NCBI GenBank assembly: GCA_029065305.1
Contig: JAIEIQ010000344.1
Coordinates: forward strand, 1-9,084
From: Oscillospiraceae bacterium
Lineage (GTDB): Bacteria > Bacillota > Clostridia > Oscillospirales > Oscillospiraceae
Length of the DNA: 9,084 nucleotides
Reading direction: 5' to 3'
Shown: piece after piece, positions 7,372 to 9,084 of the stretch
How the letters are laid out: the number at the start of each line of letters is the position of its first letter
How positions within the stretch are numbered: the first letter of the stretch is position 1
Notes under the pieces: model-generated
What the model saw: only the letters and a program-made list of their open reading frames with translations
What the model was told of the DNA's origin: nothing
Databases searched by the model: none
Made by a program: the position numbers and the translations under genes

Positions 7372-8664
7372 TTAATAGCAGGGGAAAATCGTCATCGTCC
7401 ACCCCACCGCCGTGACGCAGGCGATAATAGCCGGAAGCCAGCTCATTTTAATCATATCCTTCTGGTCGTAACCGCCGATGCTCATCATCAGGGGCACACT
7501 GGGGGTAGCCATGGGGGTCATGAACGCGGTGAGAGAGCCCGTGACCGTGAGAATCAGCGGCCCGACCGGGTTGTAGCCCAACGCTACGCAGGTCATAATT
7601 GTGATAGGCTGGATGGATTGAATGACGGAGTGGTTGACCATCACCTGCGTCAGCAGGAACGGAATGAGGAAGAACACCAGACCGACCACATAGCTGTTGG
7701 GATGCTCGCCCAGCATACCGGCGATGGTGCCGCCAATAAAGTCCCCGGCACCGGTGGCCACTAGGGCCTGTCCCATCGTCAGACCGCCCACGTACAGGAA
7801 TACCACAGGCAGATTCAGATTGGAAACCGCTTCCCTCTCAGAGAGCACACCGGTCAACACCGTCAGCAGCGCGCCGCCCAGGCAGATCTGCCAGCTGGTA
7901 ACAGGCAGATAGTCAACGAAGATCAAGCAGACGACCACTACCAGGAAAATACCGTAGCCAAAGACTTCCCGGACCGGGTCCAGGGGCTTCTGCTCCGCCA
8001 TGGTTCTGCCCTTAACATCACTCTCCACCACACCCTTGTCCGGAGCCATCTTCGGCGCGCCCCAGATAGCGTAGGCAATCAGAACAATCATCATAGGCAG
8101 CTTGGCATACATCTGGGAAAACATGCCGAAGCGGAACTCCGCTCCCGCGCCGTAGGTCTCCAGAAGGGTATTGTTGGTGATGTAGGCCGCGGCGCCCGCG
8201 CCAATAGGCAGCAGGCCAACGCAGGTAATAGAAATGAGGCCGATGGAGAACATAGCCTTGGAGGGGCTGATACCCAGCTTTCTGCAGTAGTCCGCCACCA
8301 GAGGATAGCAGATCGAGAAGATGAGGATGGCGCTGGGCACCACCTGGGCAATGAGGGCCGTGACCAGTACATATCCAATCATCCCCTTGGTAAAGGAGCC
8401 GCCGGAAACCTTATAGACCAGATTTGAGATCTTGTGGACCATCTGGGTCCGGTTCAATCCAGCGGCAATGACAAACATGGACGCCATGATAATCGCGCTG
8501 GAGTTGGCGAAGTTGCCCAGCGCCGCCGCCGGGTCCACGCAGCCGGTGACAATGAGCAGAAACATCGCCGTCAGGGATGTCAGCCCCATGGGGATCTTGT
8601 TGAGGATGTAGCTGATAACCGCTAGAACAAAGATAACGAGGCATATGATGGATTGTGTTGACAT
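7372..8664 (-). CDS. SLC13/ion-transporter-superfamily permease
   Basis: A 430-residue, very hydrophobic membrane protein with roughly ten or more predicted helices in two related halves. The first half has helices about 6-20, 28-42, 56-70, 94-127 and 138-160; a charged cytoplasmic loop at about 203-235 (APDKGVVESDVKGRTMAEQKP within it) separates the second half. NSSAIIMASMFVIAAGLNRT (54-73) and the paired segment with VNHSVIQS (343-350) and TPMATPSVPLM (383-393) resemble the substrate- and cation-binding re-entrant loops of the SLC13/DASS and CitMHS branches. These are usually sodium- or proton-coupled carriers of di- or tricarboxylates. Substrate is not deducible. It is shorter than typical DASS proteins. 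ATG 8664 has GGAG eight bases ahead. Since the AbgA-like hydrolase follows, the permease may import that enzyme's acidic substrate; this is inference from gene order. Confidence 0.88.
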   Translation of the reverse strand: MSTQSIICLVIFVLAVISYILNKIPMGLTSLTAMFLLIVTGCVDPAAALGNFANSSAIIMASMFVIAAGLNRTQMVHKISNLVYKVSGGSFTKGMIGYVLVTALIAQVVPSAILIFSICYPLVADYCRKLGISPSKAMFSIGLISITCVGLLPIGAGAAAYITNNTLLETYGAGAEFRFGMFSQMYAKLPMMIVLIAYAIWGAPKMAPDKGVVESDVKGRTMAEQKPLDPVREVFGYGIFLVVVVCLIFVDYLPVTSWQICLGGALLTVLTGVLSEREAVSNLNLPVVFLYVGGLTMGQALVATGAGDFIGGTIAGMLGEHPNSYVVGLVFFLIPFLLTQVMVNHSVIQSIQPITIMTCVALGYNPVGPLILTVTGSLTAFMTPMATPSVPLMMSIGGYDQKDMIKMSWLPAIIACVTAVGWTMTIFPCY

Positions 8665-8715
8665 GATACTCTCTCCTTTTCTGATTTACCGCGATCCTGT
8701 CTGCTTCCGGAGGCC

Positions 8716-8752
8716 GTACAAAAAAGAGTTGACAAATTCTCTTTCTTTGTAC
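8716..8752. repeat. 37-bp inverted repeat, candidate operator of the permease-abgA unit
   Basis: GTACAAAAAAGAG (8716-8728) is complementary to CTCTTTCTTTGTAC (8739-8752) except for one bulged base, with a ten-base centre (8729-8738). It starts at about the predicted start of the permease transcript and lies 52 bases ahead of the permease ATG. A repressor operator or a 5' leader hairpin are the two simplest readings. Confidence 0.7.
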
Positions 8753-8757
8753 AAAAT
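8729..8757 (+). promoter_or_regulatory. Possible plus-strand promoter inside the inverted repeat
   Basis: A perfect TTGACA (8729-8734) followed after 17 bases by CAAAAT (8752-8757, four of six). It overlaps the permease inverted repeat and faces away from the permease. The nearest plus-strand gene begins only at 9018, so if active it would make a long leader or a short separate RNA. Confidence 0.35.
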
Positions 8758-8759
8758 AG

Positions 8760-8788
8760 AGTATACTTCCGAAAAATCACGGTGGAAA
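8760..8788 (-). promoter_or_regulatory. Candidate sigma-A promoter for permease-abgA
   Basis: On the minus strand: TTTCCA (8788-8783, four of six), 17-base spacer, TATACT (8765-8760, five of six). Predicted transcription start is near 8753, directly at the edge of the inverted repeat at 8716-8752. The leader would be about 90 bases. Confidence 0.5.
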
Positions 8789-8803
8789 TGGCGGATCTTT
8801 TAT

Positions 8804-8848
8804 GGGGATATAGGAAATCGGTATAACAGTCCCCTGCTTTTCTTTTTT
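8804..8848 (+). terminator. Weak terminator-like hairpin with T-rich tail
   Basis: GGGGA (8804-8808) pairs with TCCCC (8830-8834) and TATA (8809-8812) with TATA (8822-8825), with a four-base bulge on the 3' side; TGC and then TTTTCTTTTTT follow. The stem is interrupted and AT-rich in its upper part, so efficiency is doubtful. It would end a transcript started at the TTGACA promoter about 85 bases upstream. Confidence 0.35.
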
Positions 8849-8899
8849 AAATTGGTCGCTTTTCACAAAATTTCTCCAGCTGTTTTGTAGCCCTGAATA

Positions 8900-8946
8900 A
8901 ACCGCCGGGGACAGTCCCCGGCGGTTACGCCCCTATTGGGGCGTAA
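8900..8946 (+). terminator. Tandem GC-rich hairpins, terminator-like without U-run
   Basis: Hairpin 1: AACCGCCGGGGA (8900-8911), loop CAG, TCCCCGGCGGTT (8915-8926), 12 bp. Hairpin 2: TTACGCCCC (8925-8933), loop TATT, GGGGCGTAA (8938-8946), 9 bp. Both are perfect and share TT at 8925-8926. No T-run follows on either strand, so ordinary intrinsic termination is not well supported. A dispersed palindromic repeat or a structured RNA element fits equally well. Confidence 0.55.
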
Positions 8947-8998
8947 TGGCCGTATTCCCATATGCCGTCATAAATATATCATATACCCACCGGCCATT
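8945..8998. repeat. 8-bp inverted repeat flanking a promoter candidate
   Basis: AATGGCCG (8945-8952) and CGGCCATT (8991-8998) are perfect complements 38 bases apart, and the left arm shares AA (8945-8946) with the preceding hairpin. The enclosed AT-rich segment contains the promoter candidate at 8955-8982. The arms could be half-sites of an operator spanning the promoter, or the closing stem of a leader RNA made from further upstream. Confidence 0.5.
8955..8982 (+). promoter_or_regulatory. Candidate promoter for the gene starting at 9018
   Basis: TTCCCA (8955-8960, four of six), 16-base spacer, TATCAT (8977-8982, five of six). The predicted start near 8989 gives a leader of about 29 bases containing AAAAGGAGG. 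It lies between the arms of the inverted repeat at 8945-8998. Confidence 0.45.
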
Positions 8999-9017
8999 TC
9001 GAAAAGGAGGGCCCCAC

Positions 9018-9084
9018 ATGACCTTCCCGCCGCTGCAATATAGCCTGGAGGTCCCCCGCACTGGCGCCATCGCCAAGGCCGCCC
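9018..9084 (+). CDS. Start of an unidentified gene (runs off right edge)
   Basis: Only 22 codons are visible, beginning MTFPPLQYSLEVPRTGAIAK. The start is well supported: AAAAGGAGG (9002-9010) lies seven bases ahead of the ATG, a promoter candidate is at 8955-8982, and codons have GC-rich third positions like the other genes here. There is no signal peptide or hydrophobic run in the visible part, so it is probably cytoplasmic. I do not recognise the family from so short a piece and give no function. It points away from the permease-abgA unit, but the 353-bp gap between them holds structures that could regulate either side. Confidence 0.7.
   Translation, partial: MTFPPLQYSLEVPRTGAIAKAA

Larger units (their letters stand above)
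8665..9017. other. 353-bp intergenic regulatory region
   Basis: No convincing gene was found on either strand. In order it holds: the permease ribosome site (about 8672-8680), the 37-bp inverted repeat, two overlapping opposed promoter candidates, a T-rich stretch at about 8838-8848, a GC-rich hairpin pair at 8900-8946, a third, long-range inverted repeat up to 8998, and the ribosome site of the gene starting at 9018. It is much more AT-rich than the genes apart from the GC-rich stems. Confidence 0.8.

Noticed and set aside
8788..8826. 12-codon frame as a leader peptide gene
   Set aside because: The ribosome site is poor, there is no run of one regulatory amino acid, and there is no adjacent biosynthetic gene. 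It is mentioned only as part of the possible short RNA.
8645..8890. 81-codon plus-strand frame across the permease start
   Set aside because: It overlaps the permease start region antisense, reads through the inverted repeat and terminator-like tract, and has no ribosome site or family likeness.
8900..8946. Tandem hairpins read as a known riboswitch
   Set aside because: No conserved loop or core sequence of a riboswitch class that I know is present; the loops are only three and four bases.

Overview
The window looks like chromosome from a spore-forming, relatively GC-rich member of the Firmicutes, most likely a gut-type Clostridia of the Oscillospiraceae/Ruminococcaceae sort (Flavonifractor, Intestinimonas and Oscillibacter are the kind of genus I would expect). 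The reasons are a yunB sporulation gene, strong AGGAGG-type ribosome binding sites, GC-rich third codon positions with AT-rich promoters, and clostridial wording in MurD. The organism is inferred; no marker gene fixes the genus. No RNA genes, insertion sequences, CRISPR arrays or phage genes were seen.

Layout. (1) Positions 1-2874 form a minus-strand run reading murD, then yunB, then ligA (cut by the left edge). It is driven by a good extended -10 promoter at 2917-2945 and joins cell-wall precursor synthesis, a sporulation protein and NAD-dependent DNA ligase, with 61-70 bp gaps that each hold a palindrome. (2) Diverging from that promoter, positions 2987-5869 carry two plus-strand genes: a cytoplasmic family 2 glycosyltransferase with a helical-repeat tail, and a secreted Amidase_6-type cysteine hydrolase that starts at TTG. 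(3) A strong bidirectional terminator at 5911-5953 separates these from a converging minus-strand pair at 5961-8664. That pair is an SLC13/ion-transporter-superfamily permease followed by an M20 peptidase closely resembling AbgA, the p-aminobenzoyl-glutamate hydrolase A subunit. It reads as an uptake-and-cleavage module for an N-acyl amino acid or folate breakdown product, with a membrane partner other than AbgT.

(4) Positions 8665-9017 are a 353-bp regulatory region without a convincing gene. It contains a candidate promoter and a 37-bp inverted repeat in front of the permease, a weak plus-strand promoter and terminator pair that could make a short RNA, and a chain of three inverted repeats, each sharing two bases with the next. 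This chain sits just ahead of a new plus-strand gene that starts at 9018 and runs off the right edge. The annotated genes are mostly recognisable. The less explained material lies in the intergenic structures, the domains flanking the Amidase_6 core, and the permease/AbgA pairing.
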